Shown: positions 44,205-53,842, counted from the stretch's first letter. The stretch: DNA of 64,000 nt from Micrococcus sp023147585 (GCF_044872765.1 NZ_CP085253.1:930001-994000); one strand, 5' to 3'. Translations and numbers: made by a program. Notes: generated by a model from the letters alone, not told the origin.

Positions 44205-45539
44205 CTACCGCCTGGCGTAGCGCAGCATGTTCGGCCGGCACGGCGCCTCGGCGGCGATCAGCATGTCCGGCGCCACCGTCCCCTCGGCCCGGAGGGAGAA
44301 GAGCCGGTCCACCACCCGGTCTCGCACGCCGTACGGGCTGATCGCGTTGACGTTGATCTTCGTCGCGCCCTCGAAGCCGGCCAGCGTGGAGACACGCCAC
44401 TTGAGGCACACCCGCCACGGCATGCCGGCCTCGACGTCGGCCGGGCGGGTGTGCCACTCCTCGTTGCAGGGCACGTCCGCGCCGGTCGCGGCGTGGGCGG
44501 CGTGGAGCAGGTCGGACATGCCGCGCAGCTCCTCGGGCGCCTGGGCCCACGGATCCGACTCCGCGCTCTTGGAGTACACCTCGAGGGTCGGGTAGCGGTG
44601 CCCGAAGCCGGCGAACATGACGGCGTGCTCGTTCTCCGCGATCACCAGGCTGTGGCGGGCCGCGTAGTTGACGGCGTCCTCGTTGAAGACGTTCGGGTCG
44701 GCGCGCAGCCGCGCGAGCACCGCCTCGTTCTGCGCTCCACGCTCGTCGATGGCCACCAGCTGCTTGTGCAGGTGGTCGAAGGAGGCGCCGGCGGGCTTGA
44801 GCCAGTTCTGGAACACCGAGACGTAGCGAACGTCGCGGTTGGCCTCGTACAGCGCGCGGGCGGCCTCCGCGGTGAAGGCGATGAACGCGTGGTGCTCGTC
44901 CAGGGTCAGCGTGCCGGCGCTGGCCAGCCGGTGGTCGTCCGCGGCGCCGTCCACGTAGTGGCGCCGGGCGATGATCACGTCGTGCCCGCCGCCGAAGAAC
45001 CCCGAGGCCGCATCGATCGTCTCGTCCTCGGACATCGCGTCGATCTCGTCGGGGCTCCTCCCCGCGGCCCGCAGCTTCGTCTCGACGACGGCGCGCACGT
45101 GGGCCCGGCCGGCCTCCGAGGCGAGGTAGTCATCGCGGTGGCGCCGCGCCGCCGTCGTGAGCTCGTAGCCGTAGTTGGCGCGCCAGTAGTCGTAGCTGAG
45201 GATCTCGAAGAGGTTGGGGACCCGGCGGAACGCGGCGACGGTGTCGAAGAGGTGCTCAGCACCGAGGCCGGCGAGGGTCTCGAAGGACCCCCCCGCGCCG
45301 CGGACGACGCGGGCCTTCTCCGGCGGGGTCTCCAGGTATCGCCCCGCGCAGAACGCGCAGTGACGGTCGTGCTCAGCCGGATCGAGGGGGCGCGGCTCCG
45401 GCCGCGCGAGCCCCAGCGGGCGGTTGGCCCGCCCCGGGACGGTCCACACCTCGGTGCCGCTGAACGGGTTGACCTGCTTGATCGTGCCGTCCGCCATGGT
45501 GCGGAGGAACTGCGGCGCGTGCTGGTGGGGCTGGAGCAT
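44205..45539 (-). CDS. DUF4921 (GalT/HIT-like) protein
   Basis: 444 residues. RTMADGTIKQVNPFSGTEVWTVPGRANRP at the N-terminus and DRHCAFCAGRYLETPPEKAR are typical of DUF4921, a family related to galactose-1-phosphate uridylyltransferase. A zinc-type CxxC and a HIT-like GASFDHLHKQLV are visible. The metabolic substrate is unknown. Codon use is normal. It is 33 bp upstream of the UbiB-family gene on the same strand, though the latter appears to have its own promoter. Confidence 0.8.
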   Translation of the reverse strand: MLQPHQHAPQFLRTMADGTIKQVNPFSGTEVWTVPGRANRPLGLARPEPRPLDPAEHDRHCAFCAGRYLETPPEKARVVRGAGGSFETLAGLGAEHLFDTVAAFRRVPNLFEILSYDYWRANYGYELTTAARRHRDDYLASEAGRAHVRAVVETKLRAAGRSPDEIDAMSEDETIDAASGFFGGGHDVIIARRHYVDGAADDHRLASAGTLTLDEHHAFIAFTAEAARALYEANRDVRYVSVFQNWLKPAGASFDHLHKQLVAIDERGAQNEAVLARLRADPNVFNEDAVNYAARHSLVIAENEHAVMFAGFGHRYPTLEVYSKSAESDPWAQAPEELRGMSDLLHAAHAATGADVPCNEEWHTRPADVEAGMPWRVCLKWRVSTLAGFEGATKINVNAISPYGVRDRVVDRLFSLRAEGTVAPDMLIAAEAPCRPNMLRYARR

Positions 45540-45764
45540 GGCTCTCCTCGCGGGGCGGCGGCGTCGGGACCAGGCTAGCGGCCCCTCCCGTGCCGTCTCG
45601 GCTCACCGGGCCATCCGCGGCGCGAGCGTCTGCCGGATCTCGCTGACCACGACGGGACCGACGTTCCGACGCCGGAGCGGTGGGGCGCCGATGCGTCTGC
45701 CTGCTGCCACGGATGGCGGTGGTCTGCGTCCTTCGCCCAGACTCGGGCGCGCAGCTGACCTCGT

Positions 45765-46328
45765 CTACAGGGTCCCCGCCGCGCTCGCGATCGCCCGGTA
45801 GTCCGCGGCGAGCGAGTCCAGCGTCGCGTGGGCATTGAGCCCGCTCGGATTCGGCGCCACGAACAGGCGGATGCTCGGCCACGGCGAGTCCTGCTCCCCC
45901 AGGCGCGCCTTCGGCACGCCGAACGCCGTCCGGTAGGAGGTCACCCCCAGCACCGCGACGGCGGCGGGCGCGTGCGCGGTGACGAGGGCGTCCAGCCGGG
46001 CGGGGGCGGCCTCGAGCTCGGCCCGCGCGAGCTCGTCGGCGCGGGCCGTGGCCCGCGGGACCAGGTTGGAGATGCCGATGCCCTTCGCCCGGAGCTCGGC
46101 CAGGCCGACGTCGGGATAGCCGCCGGAGGCGTCGATGAGGTGCGAGGTGATGCCGGCCCGGTGCAGGGCCGGGTAGAAGCGGTTGCCGGGTCGGCCGAAG
46201 TGCGCGCCCGTGGCGGCGCTCCACAGGCTCGGGTTGATGCCCACGAACAGCAGGCGCAGCGGGTCCGGGAGCAGGTCCGGCACGGTGCGGTCGCGGAACT
46301 CCTGGAGCTCGGCCTGGGTGAAGCGCAT
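45765..46328 (-). CDS. mug: G/U mismatch-specific DNA glycosylase
   Basis: 187 residues. LLFVGINPSLWSAATGAHFGRPGNRFYPAL is the Mug active-site block (GINPSL...G..FA.PGNRFW), with the catalytic Asn in INPS. FVAPNPSGLNAHATLDSL is the intercalating-wedge block. Mug/TDG removes uracil or thymine mispaired with guanine, which is relevant in a genome with a very high GC content. ATG 46328; the gene is divergent from the acetyl-CoA hydrolase gene, 68 bp apart. The 225 bp downstream (45540-45764) hold nothing that I can support. Confidence 0.9.
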   Translation of the reverse strand: MRFTQAELQEFRDRTVPDLLPDPLRLLFVGINPSLWSAATGAHFGRPGNRFYPALHRAGITSHLIDASGGYPDVGLAELRAKGIGISNLVPRATARADELARAELEAAPARLDALVTAHAPAAVAVLGVTSYRTAFGVPKARLGEQDSPWPSIRLFVAPNPSGLNAHATLDSLAADYRAIASAAGTL

Positions 46329-46396
46329 GCCGACACCCTGGCACAGGTACCCTGGCCCTTGCCCGTCCTCGTCCGCATCACGCCCCTGGAGGCTCC

Positions 46397-47911
46397 ATGT
46401 CGTCTCGCATCCATCATCCCGGACTGAAGGCCAAGGTGATGTCCGCGGCGGAGGCGGCGGCGTTCATCCAGCCGGGGACCACGGTGGGCATGAGCGGCTT
46501 CACCGGATCGGGCTACCCGAAGGCCGTGCCCATGGCTCTCGCCGAGCGCATCAAGGCCGCGCACGCCCGCGGCGAGGACTTCCGCATCAACCTCCACACC
46601 GGCGCCTCCACGTCCACGGAGATGGACGGCGCGCTCGCCGAGGCCGACGGCGTCGCGCTGCGCACCCCGTTCAACACGGACCCCACGATGCGCGCGAGGA
46701 TCAACGCGGGCGAGACCGAGTACGTCGACACGCACCTCTCCCACCTGGCCCAGACCGTGTGGGAGGGCTTCTACGGCCCGATGCACACCGCCGTGGTCGA
46801 GGTGTCCGCGATCCGGGAGAACGGCCGGCTCGTGCCGAGCTCGTCCGTGGGCAACAACAAGTCCTGGCTGGACCTCGCAGACCAGGTGATCCTCGAGGTG
46901 AACTCGTGGCAGAGCGAGGACCTGGACGGCCTGCACGACGTCTACTACGAGACCGCCCTGCCGCCGCACCGCAAGCCGGTCGGGGTCACCCACCCGGCGG
47001 ATCGCATCGGCGTCACGGACTTCGGCGTGGATCCGGCCAAGGTGGTGGCCGTCGTCGAGACCCATGCGCCGGACCGCAACTCGGCGTTCAAGCCCGCCGA
47101 CGCCGACTCGGTGGCCATCGCCCAGCACCTCGTGGAGTTCTTCGAGCACGAGGTGGCCCAGGGCCGGTACGACGAGCGCCTGCTGCCGTTGCAGTCGGGC
47201 GTGGGCAACGTGGCGAACGCCGTGATGGCCGAACTCGTGAAGTCCCGCTTCCACGGGCTGACCGCCTTCACCGAGGTGGTGCAGGACGGCATGCTCGACG
47301 CGCTGGACTCGGGAACCCTCTCCATGGCCTCGTGCACGGCGTTCTCGCTCTCCACGGAGGCCGCCGAGCGCTTCAACTCCCACGTGAACCAGTACCGGGA
47401 CAAGCTCATCATCCGCACCCAGGAGATCTCCAACCACCCGGAGCTCGTGCGCCGCCTCGGCATCCTGGCGATGAACGGCATGCTCGAGGCCGACCTCTAC
47501 GGCAACGTGAACTCCACGCACCTCATGGGCACGAAGATGATGAACGGCCTCGGCGGCTCCGGCGACTTCGCCCGCAACGCGTTCACCTCGTTCTTCCTCA
47601 CGCCGTCCGTCGCGAAGAACGGGGCGATCTCCTGCATCGTGCCGATGGTCTCCCACGTGGACCACACCGAGCACGACGTGCACGTGCTCGTCACCGAGCA
47701 GGGCCTGGCCGACCTGCGCGGCCTCTCCCCCAAGCAGCGCGCCCGGGTGGTCATCGACAAGTGCGCCCACCCGGACTACAGGGAGCAGCTGCGGGACTAC
47801 TTCGACCGCGCGATGCGCGGGTCGGACGGCCTGCACACACCGCACCTGTTGGGAGAGTCCCTGTCCTGGCACCAGCGCTTCCTCGAGACCGGGACGATGC
47901 GTCAAGGCTGA
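46397..47911 (+). CDS. Acetyl-CoA hydrolase / succinate:acetate CoA-transferase
   Basis: 504 residues, class I CoA-transferase family (Ach1/Cat1). The coenzyme-A site GVGNVANAV (268-276), catalytic Glu293 in LTAFTEVVQDGML and the C-terminal GGSGDFARNAF are clear. It moves CoA between acetyl-CoA and succinate or releases acetate. In Corynebacterium the homologue (Cat) makes acetate from acetyl-CoA. GGAGG precedes ATG 46397 closely. The gene is monocistronic and ends before a 30-bp perfect palindrome. Confidence 0.92.
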   Translation: MSSRIHHPGLKAKVMSAAEAAAFIQPGTTVGMSGFTGSGYPKAVPMALAERIKAAHARGEDFRINLHTGASTSTEMDGALAEADGVALRTPFNTDPTMRARINAGETEYVDTHLSHLAQTVWEGFYGPMHTAVVEVSAIRENGRLVPSSSVGNNKSWLDLADQVILEVNSWQSEDLDGLHDVYYETALPPHRKPVGVTHPADRIGVTDFGVDPAKVVAVVETHAPDRNSAFKPADADSVAIAQHLVEFFEHEVAQGRYDERLLPLQSGVGNVANAVMAELVKSRFHGLTAFTEVVQDGMLDALDSGTLSMASCTAFSLSTEAAERFNSHVNQYRDKLIIRTQEISNHPELVRRLGILAMNGMLEADLYGNVNSTHLMGTKMMNGLGGSGDFARNAFTSFFLTPSVAKNGAISCIVPMVSHVDHTEHDVHVLVTEQGLADLRGLSPKQRARVVIDKCAHPDYREQLRDYFDRAMRGSDGLHTPHLLGESLSWHQRFLETGTMRQG

Positions 47912-48005
47912 CGGCCCGCAAGACCGGACACGTGCGGGACACCTGGGGGACACCTGCGACGGGGCGCCCTACAGGGGGCCGCGCCTCGCGGCGGGGTGAG
48001 ATCAC

Positions 48006-48035
48006 GCCGGCTCCGGGCACGTGCCCGGAGCCGGC
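48006..48035. terminator. 30-bp perfect palindrome, bidirectional terminator
   Basis: 15-bp arms with no unpaired centre (GCCGGCTCCGGGCAC and its complement), between the convergent CoA-transferase and DoxX genes. Confidence 0.7.
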
Positions 48036-48055
48036 CCAGGGCCGCAGGACCGGCG

Positions 48056-48480
48056 TCAGCGGCGCCCGCCCTGCTCCCGTTCGGGGATTCCCGCGGCCCA
48101 CAGGGCGGCCGCGATGAGGGCGGGCTGGCCGAACAGCCGCGCCAGGCGGCGGCCATCGGTGTCCAGCCCGAAGCCGTCCTTGCGCTCGGCGTACTGCCCG
48201 ATGTTCCCGGGGTAGATCGCCGTGTAGAAGGCCGCCAGGGCGGTGCCGGTCAGGCGGCGCTGCCCGGGGAGCGCCAGCAGAGCGGCCCCGAGGCCGATCT
48301 CGGCCACGCCGGATCCGAGCACCACGAGGTCCGCCGGGAGCGGGACCCACGAGGGCACCTGCGCACGGAACTCACGGCGCGCCACGGTGAGGTGGGACAG
48401 CCCCGCAGCGGTCATGAACCCGCCGAGGCCGAGGCGGGCGGCGGTCTGCGAGAGGGGGACGGACTGCCGGCGCTTCGTCA

Positions 48481-48481
<1 letters not shown>
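48056..48481 (-). CDS. DoxX-family membrane protein
   Basis: 141 residues, about four membrane segments: GLGGFMTAAGLSHLT, the external VPSWVPLPADLVVLGSGVAE, IGLGAALLALP, and a C-terminal PALIAAALWAAGIPE. DoxX-like proteins associate with redox stress responses in actinobacteria (for example the MRC complex of Mycobacterium). The start ATG 48481 shares one base with the ohr stop (TGATG), so it is translationally coupled to ohr and belongs to the organic peroxide operon. A collapsed copy of a related gene lies at 61769-61852. Confidence 0.8.
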
Positions 48482-48900
<419 letters not shown>

Positions 48901-48972
48901 GAGAGGTCCTTTCATCCGCCCGCCCCGTGCGGGACGAGTCGGCTCCAGCCTGCCACCCCGTTAGGTCGCGCG

Positions 48973-48983
48973 CAACCAAGTTG
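48973..48983. promoter_or_regulatory. Probable OhrR operator
   Basis: CAAC-N3-GTTG inverted repeat (CAACCAAGTTG), AT-rich relative to its surroundings, in the ohr/ohrR divergent region. OhrR-type MarR regulators bind such elements; the match is by form, not by a tested motif. Confidence 0.5.
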
Positions 48984-48998
48984 TTCCCCAGCGACCAC

Positions 48999-49004
48999 TA
49001 GAAT
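48999..49004 (+). promoter_or_regulatory. -10 element of ohrR (leaderless)
   Basis: TAGAAT, 6-nt spacer to ATG 49011; it starts 15 bp after the operator-like repeat. Confidence 0.6.
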
Positions 49005-49010
49005 GCTCCC

Positions 49011-49502
49011 ATGGATGCCGCGCCGACCCCCAGCCTCGCCCTCGAGGACCAGCTCTGCTTCGCCCTGCACCGGGCGACGCGCGCCGTCACGCGCGGCTAC
49101 GGCCCCCTGCTCTCCCGCCTCGGCCTCACCTACCCGCAGTACCTCGTGATGCTCACCCTGTGGCAGGTGGGGAGTGACGCCTCGGCTGAGACGGAGGCGT
49201 CGACGTCGGACGCCGCCGGCGCACTGGGGGTCGGCGCGCTGCGGGACCGGCTCGGCATGGACAACGGGACGATCACACCCCTGGTGCGGCGCCTCGCCGG
49301 CATGGGGCTCGTCACGCGGGAGCGCGACGTCCACGACGAGCGACGCGTGCTGGTCCGGCTGACGGACGAGGGACGAGCGCTGCGGGAGTCCGCCCGGACG
49401 GTCCCGGTGGACGCACTCACCCGGATCCCCCTCGACGCCACCGAGCGCCAGGTCCTCATGGACCTGCTGAACCGGATCACCGAGGCCGTCGGGCCGCGCT
49501 GA
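49011..49502 (+). CDS. ohrR: MarR-family organic peroxide sensor
   Basis: 163 residues. LALEDQLCFALHRATRAVTRGY contains Cys16 at the position of the peroxide-sensing cysteine of OhrR, followed by YGPLLSRLGLTYPQYLVMLTLW. The winged helix spans about 60-125 (LGVGALRDRLGMDNGTITPLVRRLAGMGLVTRERDVHDERRV). An extra acidic insert (DASAETEASTSDAAG) precedes it. It represses ohr until its cysteine is oxidised. TAGAAT 6 nt before ATG 49011 indicates a leaderless message, and the operator just upstream suggests autoregulation. Confidence 0.92.
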   Translation: MDAAPTPSLALEDQLCFALHRATRAVTRGYGPLLSRLGLTYPQYLVMLTLWQVGSDASAETEASTSDAAGALGVGALRDRLGMDNGTITPLVRRLAGMGLVTRERDVHDERRVLVRLTDEGRALRESARTVPVDALTRIPLDATERQVLMDLLNRITEAVGPR

Positions 49503-49535
49503 GCCGGCGGGAGCGGCCCGCGCGCCGAGCGCGGG

Positions 49536-50342
49536 TCAGCGCACCCGGTCCAGGATCGCCCGGGCGACGGCGTCCGCCTCGCGCTCAGGCAGCCAGTGGT
49601 CCGCGTCGAGCGCCACGAACCGGTACTCCCCCGCCACCTGCCCCGCCGTGAGCTCGGCGGCCCGCGGGCCCAAGGCCGCATCCCGAGTGCCCCACACATA
49701 CGTGGTGGGGACCGACACGGGCGCGTTGCGCGTGGTGGTCACCAGATCCGGGTTCGCCCGATACCAGTTCACCGGGCCGCGCAGGCTCTGCGGGGTGGAG
49801 AACCGGCGGGCGTAGTGCTCCGCCCCGGGGACCTGCCCCCGCTGCAGCAGGGAACCCAGCCGTCGCGCGAGGATCCGTTCGGGGAGGGCCGGTGCCTGGA
49901 AGGCGGCGATGTACCAGCTGCGGCGCAGCTGGTCCGGGCCACGCAGGGCGCGGGCCAGGGCGGCCGGATGCGGCGTGGACAGGACCGTCAGGGACGCGAC
50001 GCGCTCGGGGTGGGCGGTGGCCAGCGCCCAGGCGACGGCGCCGCCCCAGTCATGGCCGACGACGTGGACGCGCCGCGCCCCCGCCGCGTCCGCCAGCGCG
50101 ACGGCGTCCCCCACGAGCGCCGGGAGGCGGTAGGCCGCCGTCGCCCGCGGAGCGGCCCCCGGGGAGTAGCCGCGCTGGTCCGGGGCGAGGGTGCGCAGCC
50201 CCGCGGCGTGCAGCAGCGGCTCGACGTGCCTCCAGGACGTGGCGTCCTGGGGGAAGCCGTGCAGCAGCAGCACCACCTCCCCCTCGGCCGGCCCGCCGTC
50301 CCGGACGTCGAAGGTCAGGCCCTGATGCCGGAAGGTCGCCAT
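49536..50342 (-). CDS. Epoxide hydrolase-like alpha/beta hydrolase
   Basis: 268 residues. LLLHGFPQDATSWRHVEPLL (oxyanion HGFP), nucleophile Asp98 in VVGHDWGGAVAW and catalytic His in LDADHWLPERE make an Asp-His hydrolase of the epoxide hydrolase/haloalkane dehalogenase group. DQRGYSPGA is also typical. The ATG at 50342 has a G-rich box 4 nt upstream; a GTG at 50372 would overlap the stop of the upstream oxidoreductase by four bases (GTGA) and is a real alternative giving 278 residues. It is in the same strand series as the following oxidoreductase and DJ-1 genes and converges on ohrR. Confidence 0.82.
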   Translation of the reverse strand: MATFRHQGLTFDVRDGGPAEGEVVLLLHGFPQDATSWRHVEPLLHAAGLRTLAPDQRGYSPGAAPRATAAYRLPALVGDAVALADAAGARRVHVVGHDWGGAVAWALATAHPERVASLTVLSTPHPAALARALRGPDQLRRSWYIAAFQAPALPERILARRLGSLLQRGQVPGAEHYARRFSTPQSLRGPVNWYRANPDLVTTTRNAPVSVPTTYVWGTRDAALGPRAAELTAGQVAGEYRFVALDADHWLPEREADAVARAILDRVR

Positions 50343-50368
50343 GCCGCCCCCGAGTGCGCCGTCGCTCG

Positions 50369-51379
50369 TCACAGCCGCACGACCATCTTCCCCGTGTTCG
50401 CGCCCTCGAGCAGGTCGATGAACGCCTGGGGCGCGTTCTCCAGACCCTCCCGGACGGTCTCGTCCCACTGGATCTTCCCGTCGGCGACCCACGGGCCCAC
50501 GCGCTCGAGGAACTCGGGGCGGACCTGCGCCGCGTACTTCTGCAGGACGAAGCCGCGCAGGGTCAGCCGCTTGCCGATTGCCAGCGCGAGGTTGCGCGGG
50601 GCGGCCGGCGGCTCCGTCGAGTTGTACTGGGCGATCGCACCGCACATCGCCACGCGGCCGTCGACCCGCATCGCGGCGATGGCGGCCTCGAGGTGGTCGC
50701 CGCCCACGTTGTCGAAGTAGACGTCGATGCCCTCCGGCGCGGCCTCGGCCAGCAGGTCCGTGGGCGAGCCGTCGTGGTAGTTGAACGCGGCGTCGAAGCC
50801 CAGCTCCTTCACCCACGCCACCTTCTCGGCCGTGCCGGCCGAGCCGACGACGCGCGAGGCGCCCAGGAGGCGGGCGATCTGGCCGGCGACCGAGCCGACG
50901 GCCCCCGCGGCGCCCGAGATGAACACGGCGTCGCCCTCCTGCATCTCGGCCACGTGCACGAGGCCGGTGTAGGCGGTCAGACCCGTCATGCCCAGCACGC
51001 CCAGGTAGGCGCTGTCCGAGAGCTGGGAGGTGTCCACGGCCTGGACGGTGTCGCCGTCGAGGACGGCGTGCTCGCGCCAGCCGAGGCCGTGGAGCACGGA
51101 CGTGCCCTCCGGCACGTCGGCGTGGCGCGAGGCGATCACGGTGCCCACCGCGCCGCCGTCGAGCGGGGCGTCGAGCTGGAACGGGGGCACGTAGGACTCG
51201 ACGTCGTTCATGCGGCCGCGCATGTACGGGTCCACGGACATCACGGTGTTGCGCACGAGGACCTGGCCCTCGGCGAGTTCGGGGAGCTCGACCTCGGTGA
51301 GGCGGAAGTTCTCCGGCGTCGGGGCGCCGTGGGGGCGGGAGGCGAGGTGGATCTCGCGCGTGTGGGTGGGGGTGCTCAT
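50369..51379 (-). CDS. NADP-dependent MDR oxidoreductase (CurA-like)
   Basis: 336 residues, zinc-independent medium-chain reductase. N-terminal VDPYMRGRMNDVESY, nucleotide motif FISGAAGAVGSVAGQIARLLG and VGSAGTAEKVAWVKELGFDAAFNY are the YncB/curcumin reductase/leukotriene B4 dehydrogenase pattern. It reduces activated double bonds with NADPH. GAGGAGA precedes ATG 51379. It is followed by the epoxide hydrolase-like gene and preceded by the DJ-1 gene (41-bp gap), so the three may be co-transcribed as an electrophile-handling set. Confidence 0.88.
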   Translation of the reverse strand: MSTPTHTREIHLASRPHGAPTPENFRLTEVELPELAEGQVLVRNTVMSVDPYMRGRMNDVESYVPPFQLDAPLDGGAVGTVIASRHADVPEGTSVLHGLGWREHAVLDGDTVQAVDTSQLSDSAYLGVLGMTGLTAYTGLVHVAEMQEGDAVFISGAAGAVGSVAGQIARLLGASRVVGSAGTAEKVAWVKELGFDAAFNYHDGSPTDLLAEAAPEGIDVYFDNVGGDHLEAAIAAMRVDGRVAMCGAIAQYNSTEPPAAPRNLALAIGKRLTLRGFVLQKYAAQVRPEFLERVGPWVADGKIQWDETVREGLENAPQAFIDLLEGANTGKMVVRL

Positions 51380-51420
51380 GGTGGTCTCCTCGGGGTCGGG
51401 GCGGCGGGCTCGGCGGGGGG

Positions 51421-52104
51421 TCAGCGCGCGAGCAGGTCCAGGAGGCGGCGGGCGGCGTCGGCGGAGGAGGCCGGGTTCTGGCCGGTCACCAGGGTGCCGT
51501 CCGTGACCACGAAGCTCTCCTGATCCGGGCCCTTGCGGTAGTCCGCGCCGGCGGCGATCAGGGAGTCCTCGACGAGGAACGGGACCACGTCCGTCAGCTG
51601 GGCGGCCTCCTCCTCGCCGTTGGTGAACCCGGCGACCTGACGGCCGCGCACGAACGGGGTGCCGTCGGCGGCGGTGATCGGGTGCAGGATCCCGGGCGCG
51701 TGGCAGACGAGGCCGAGCGGGCGTCCGGCCGCGTCGCTGTCGAGGATGATCCGCGTGGAGTCGGCGTCGGACACCAGGTCCCACAGCGGGCCGTGACCGC
51801 CCGGGTAGAAGACGGCGTCGAACCCGTCCACGTCCACCTGGGCCAGAGGCGTGGTGTGGGCCAGGGCGGCCTTGGCCTCCTCGTCCTGGTCGAACCGGCG
51901 GGTGGCCTCGGTCTGCATCTCCGGCTTCGAGCTCGTCGGGTCGATGGGCGGCTGGCCGCCGCGGGGCGAGGCGAGGGTGACCTCGTGGCCGGCGTCCGTG
52001 AAGACGTAGTAGGGCGAGGCGAACTCCTCGAGCCAGAACCCGGTCTTGCGGCCGGTGTCGCCCAGCTGGTCGTGCGAGGTGAGGATCATCAGGATGCGGG
52101 ACAT
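51421..52104 (-). CDS. DJ-1/PfpI-superfamily protein (Hsp31-like)
   Basis: 227 residues. The nucleophile elbow GLVCHAPGIL places Cys134 as catalytic, PGGHGPLWDL provides the oxyanion strand, and Glu26/Glu27 in FWLEEFASPYYVF match the Hsp31/YajL-type acid. Family members act as glyoxalase III, deglycase-like or redox chaperone enzymes. ATG 52104 was chosen as the family start; an upstream ATG at 52152 adds 16 non-conserved residues. AAAGGG lies upstream. An imperfect GTTGTGTACGAC palindrome-like element near 52150-52161 may be a regulatory site. Confidence 0.85.
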   Translation of the reverse strand: MSRILMILTSHDQLGDTGRKTGFWLEEFASPYYVFTDAGHEVTLASPRGGQPPIDPTSSKPEMQTEATRRFDQDEEAKAALAHTTPLAQVDVDGFDAVFYPGGHGPLWDLVSDADSTRIILDSDAAGRPLGLVCHAPGILHPITAADGTPFVRGRQVAGFTNGEEEAAQLTDVVPFLVEDSLIAAGADYRKGPDQESFVVTDGTLVTGQNPASSADAARRLLDLLAR

Positions 52105-52189
52105 GTCGGGAGCCCTTTCGTTGGTGGGGACTGAACTCTCATGGTCGTACACAACCGAATCTCGGGCAAGGGTGACGGTGCCCGGGTCG

Positions 52190-53842
52190 TCAGCGCTCCG
52201 TCACCCGCCCGTCCTGGACCTGCCAGCGGCGGTCCAGGCGGACGGTGTCCAGCATGCGGCGGTCGTGGGTGACGAGCAGCAGGGCGCCCTCATAGGTCTC
52301 CAGGGCCTGTTCGAGCTGTTCGATGGCCTCCAGGTCCAGGTGGTTGGTGGGCTCGTCGAGCACCAGGACGTTCACCCCGCGGGCCTGGAGCAGGGCCAGG
52401 GATGCCCGGGTGCGCTCGCCGGGAGAGAGCTCGTCCACGGGGCGGTTCACGTGGTCGGCCCTGAGGCCGAACTTGGCCAGCAGGGTGCGCACCTCCCCGG
52501 AGGCCATCTCGGGCACGAGCGCCTCGACGGCCGCGGCGAGCGGGACGGTTCCGGCCAGCAGCGAGCGCGCCTGGTCGATCTCCCCGATCTGCACGCTGGA
52601 CCCCAGGGCGGCCGTGCCCTCGTCCGGGGCCTGGCGGCCCAGCAGCCCGCGCAGCAGGGTGGACTTGCCGGCCCCGTTGGGCCCGGTGATGCCGATCCGC
52701 TCCCCCGCGTTCACCTGGAGGGACACCGGGCCGAGCGTGAAGCCGCCCTGCCGGAAGACGGCGTCGTTGAGGGTGGCGACCACCGAGCTGGAGCGCGGCG
52801 CCGCACCGATGGTGAACTCGAGCCTCCACTCCTTGCGCGGCTCCTCCACCTCCTCCAGGCGCGCGATGCGGCTCTCCATCTGCCGGACCTTCTGGGCCTG
52901 CTTCTCGCTCGACTCACTGTTGGCCTTGCGGCGCAGCTTGTCGTTGTCCGGGGACTTCTTCATCGCGTTGCGCACGCCCTGGCTGGACCACTCCCGCTGG
53001 ATGCGGGCGCGGGAGACGAGGTCCTGCTTCTGCTCGGCGAACTCCTCGTACTTCTCCCGGGCCTGGCGGCGCAGGGTGGCCCGCTCCTCGAGGTAGGCCT
53101 CGTAGCCGCCGCCGTAGACGCGGTTGGTGCGCTGGGCGAGGTCGAGCTCCAGGACGCGGGTGACGCAGCGGGCCAGGAACTCGCGGTCGTGGCTCACCAG
53201 CACGACGCCGCCGCGCAGCTCCTGCACGAAGGCCTCCAGGCGGGTCAGACCGTCCAGGTCCAGGTCGTTGGTGGGCTCGTCCAGGAGCACGACGTCGAAG
53301 CGGGAGAGCAGCAGCGCGGCGAGGCCGACGCGGGCGGCCTGCCCACCGGAGAGGGAGGTCATGAGGACCTGTTCCGGGGAGGCGGAGAGGTCCAGGCCGA
53401 GGTCGGCCAGGACGGCGGGGAGGCGCTCCTCCAGGTCCGCGGCCCCGGAGGCGAGCCAGCGGGAGAGGGCCGAGTTGTAGCGGTCCGCGGCGGCGTCGGT
53501 GACGTCCGGGTCCGCCAGGGCCTCGGCGGCCTCGTCCATCTCGGTCTGCGCGGCGGCGCACCCGGTGCGGCGGGCGATGTACCCGGCGACCGTCTCCCCC
53601 GGCACCCGCTCGTGCTCCTGCGGCAGCCAGCCCACGAACGCGTCGGCCGGGGCCAGGCTGACCGTGCCGGCCTGCGGCGCGAGGTCCCCGCCGAGGATGC
53701 ACAGCAGGGTGGACTTGCCCGCGCCGTTGGCCCCCACGACGCCGACGACGTCCCCGGGCGCGACCGTGAGGTCCAGATCCTCGAAGAGCGTGCGGTGGCC
53801 GTGGCCGCCGGCGAGGCCGGAGGCGACGAGGGTGGCAGTCAT
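52190..53842 (-). CDS. ABC-F family ATPase, intact copy
   Basis: 550 residues, two ABC domains and no membrane segments. Domain 1: Walker A GANGAGKST (37-45), TSLSGGQAARV and LLDEPTNDLDLDGL. The inter-domain linker is long, charged and coiled coil (REKYEEFAEQKQDLVSRARI ... NSESSEKQAQKVRQMESRI). Domain 2: GPNGAGKST, LSPGERTRASLALL and LDEPTNHLDLEAIEQLE. The linker and END-type motifs indicate an ABC-F translation factor, some of which protect ribosomes from antibiotics; whether this one confers resistance is unknown. AGGAGA precedes ATG 53842. Its first ~93 codons are duplicated at 60584-60864. Confidence 0.9.
   Translation of the reverse strand: MTATLVASGLAGGHGHRTLFEDLDLTVAPGDVVGVVGANGAGKSTLLCILGGDLAPQAGTVSLAPADAFVGWLPQEHERVPGETVAGYIARRTGCAAAQTEMDEAAEALADPDVTDAAADRYNSALSRWLASGAADLEERLPAVLADLGLDLSASPEQVLMTSLSGGQAARVGLAALLLSRFDVVLLDEPTNDLDLDGLTRLEAFVQELRGGVVLVSHDREFLARCVTRVLELDLAQRTNRVYGGGYEAYLEERATLRRQAREKYEEFAEQKQDLVSRARIQREWSSQGVRNAMKKSPDNDKLRRKANSESSEKQAQKVRQMESRIARLEEVEEPRKEWRLEFTIGAAPRSSSVVATLNDAVFRQGGFTLGPVSLQVNAGERIGITGPNGAGKSTLLRGLLGRQAPDEGTAALGSSVQIGEIDQARSLLAGTVPLAAAVEALVPEMASGEVRTLLAKFGLRADHVNRPVDELSPGERTRASLALLQARGVNVLVLDEPTNHLDLEAIEQLEQALETYEGALLLVTHDRRMLDTVRLDRRWQVQDGRVTER
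53562..53842 (+). repeat. Direct repeat, copy A (5' end of ABC-F gene)
   Basis: 281 bp, paired with 60584-60864 at a constant offset of 7,022 bp. Bases 53568-53827 are identical in both copies (260 bp); the only differences I find within the last ~15 bases before the ATG are at 53828 and 53837, and two more at 53567 and before. Similarity fades outside. Confidence 0.92.

Noticed and set aside
39678..45578. A 1,966-codon open frame on the plus strand
   Set aside because: It runs antisense through the CDF, serine hydrolase, UbiB and DUF4921 genes, all supported by motifs. Its translation is Arg/Gly/His/Val-rich low complexity, the usual by-product of high GC.
52140..52165. Palindrome-like GTTGTGTACGAC upstream of the DJ-1 gene as a MarR site
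   Set aside because: The symmetry is imperfect and no regulator gene is adjacent; mentioned only as a possibility in the gene entry.
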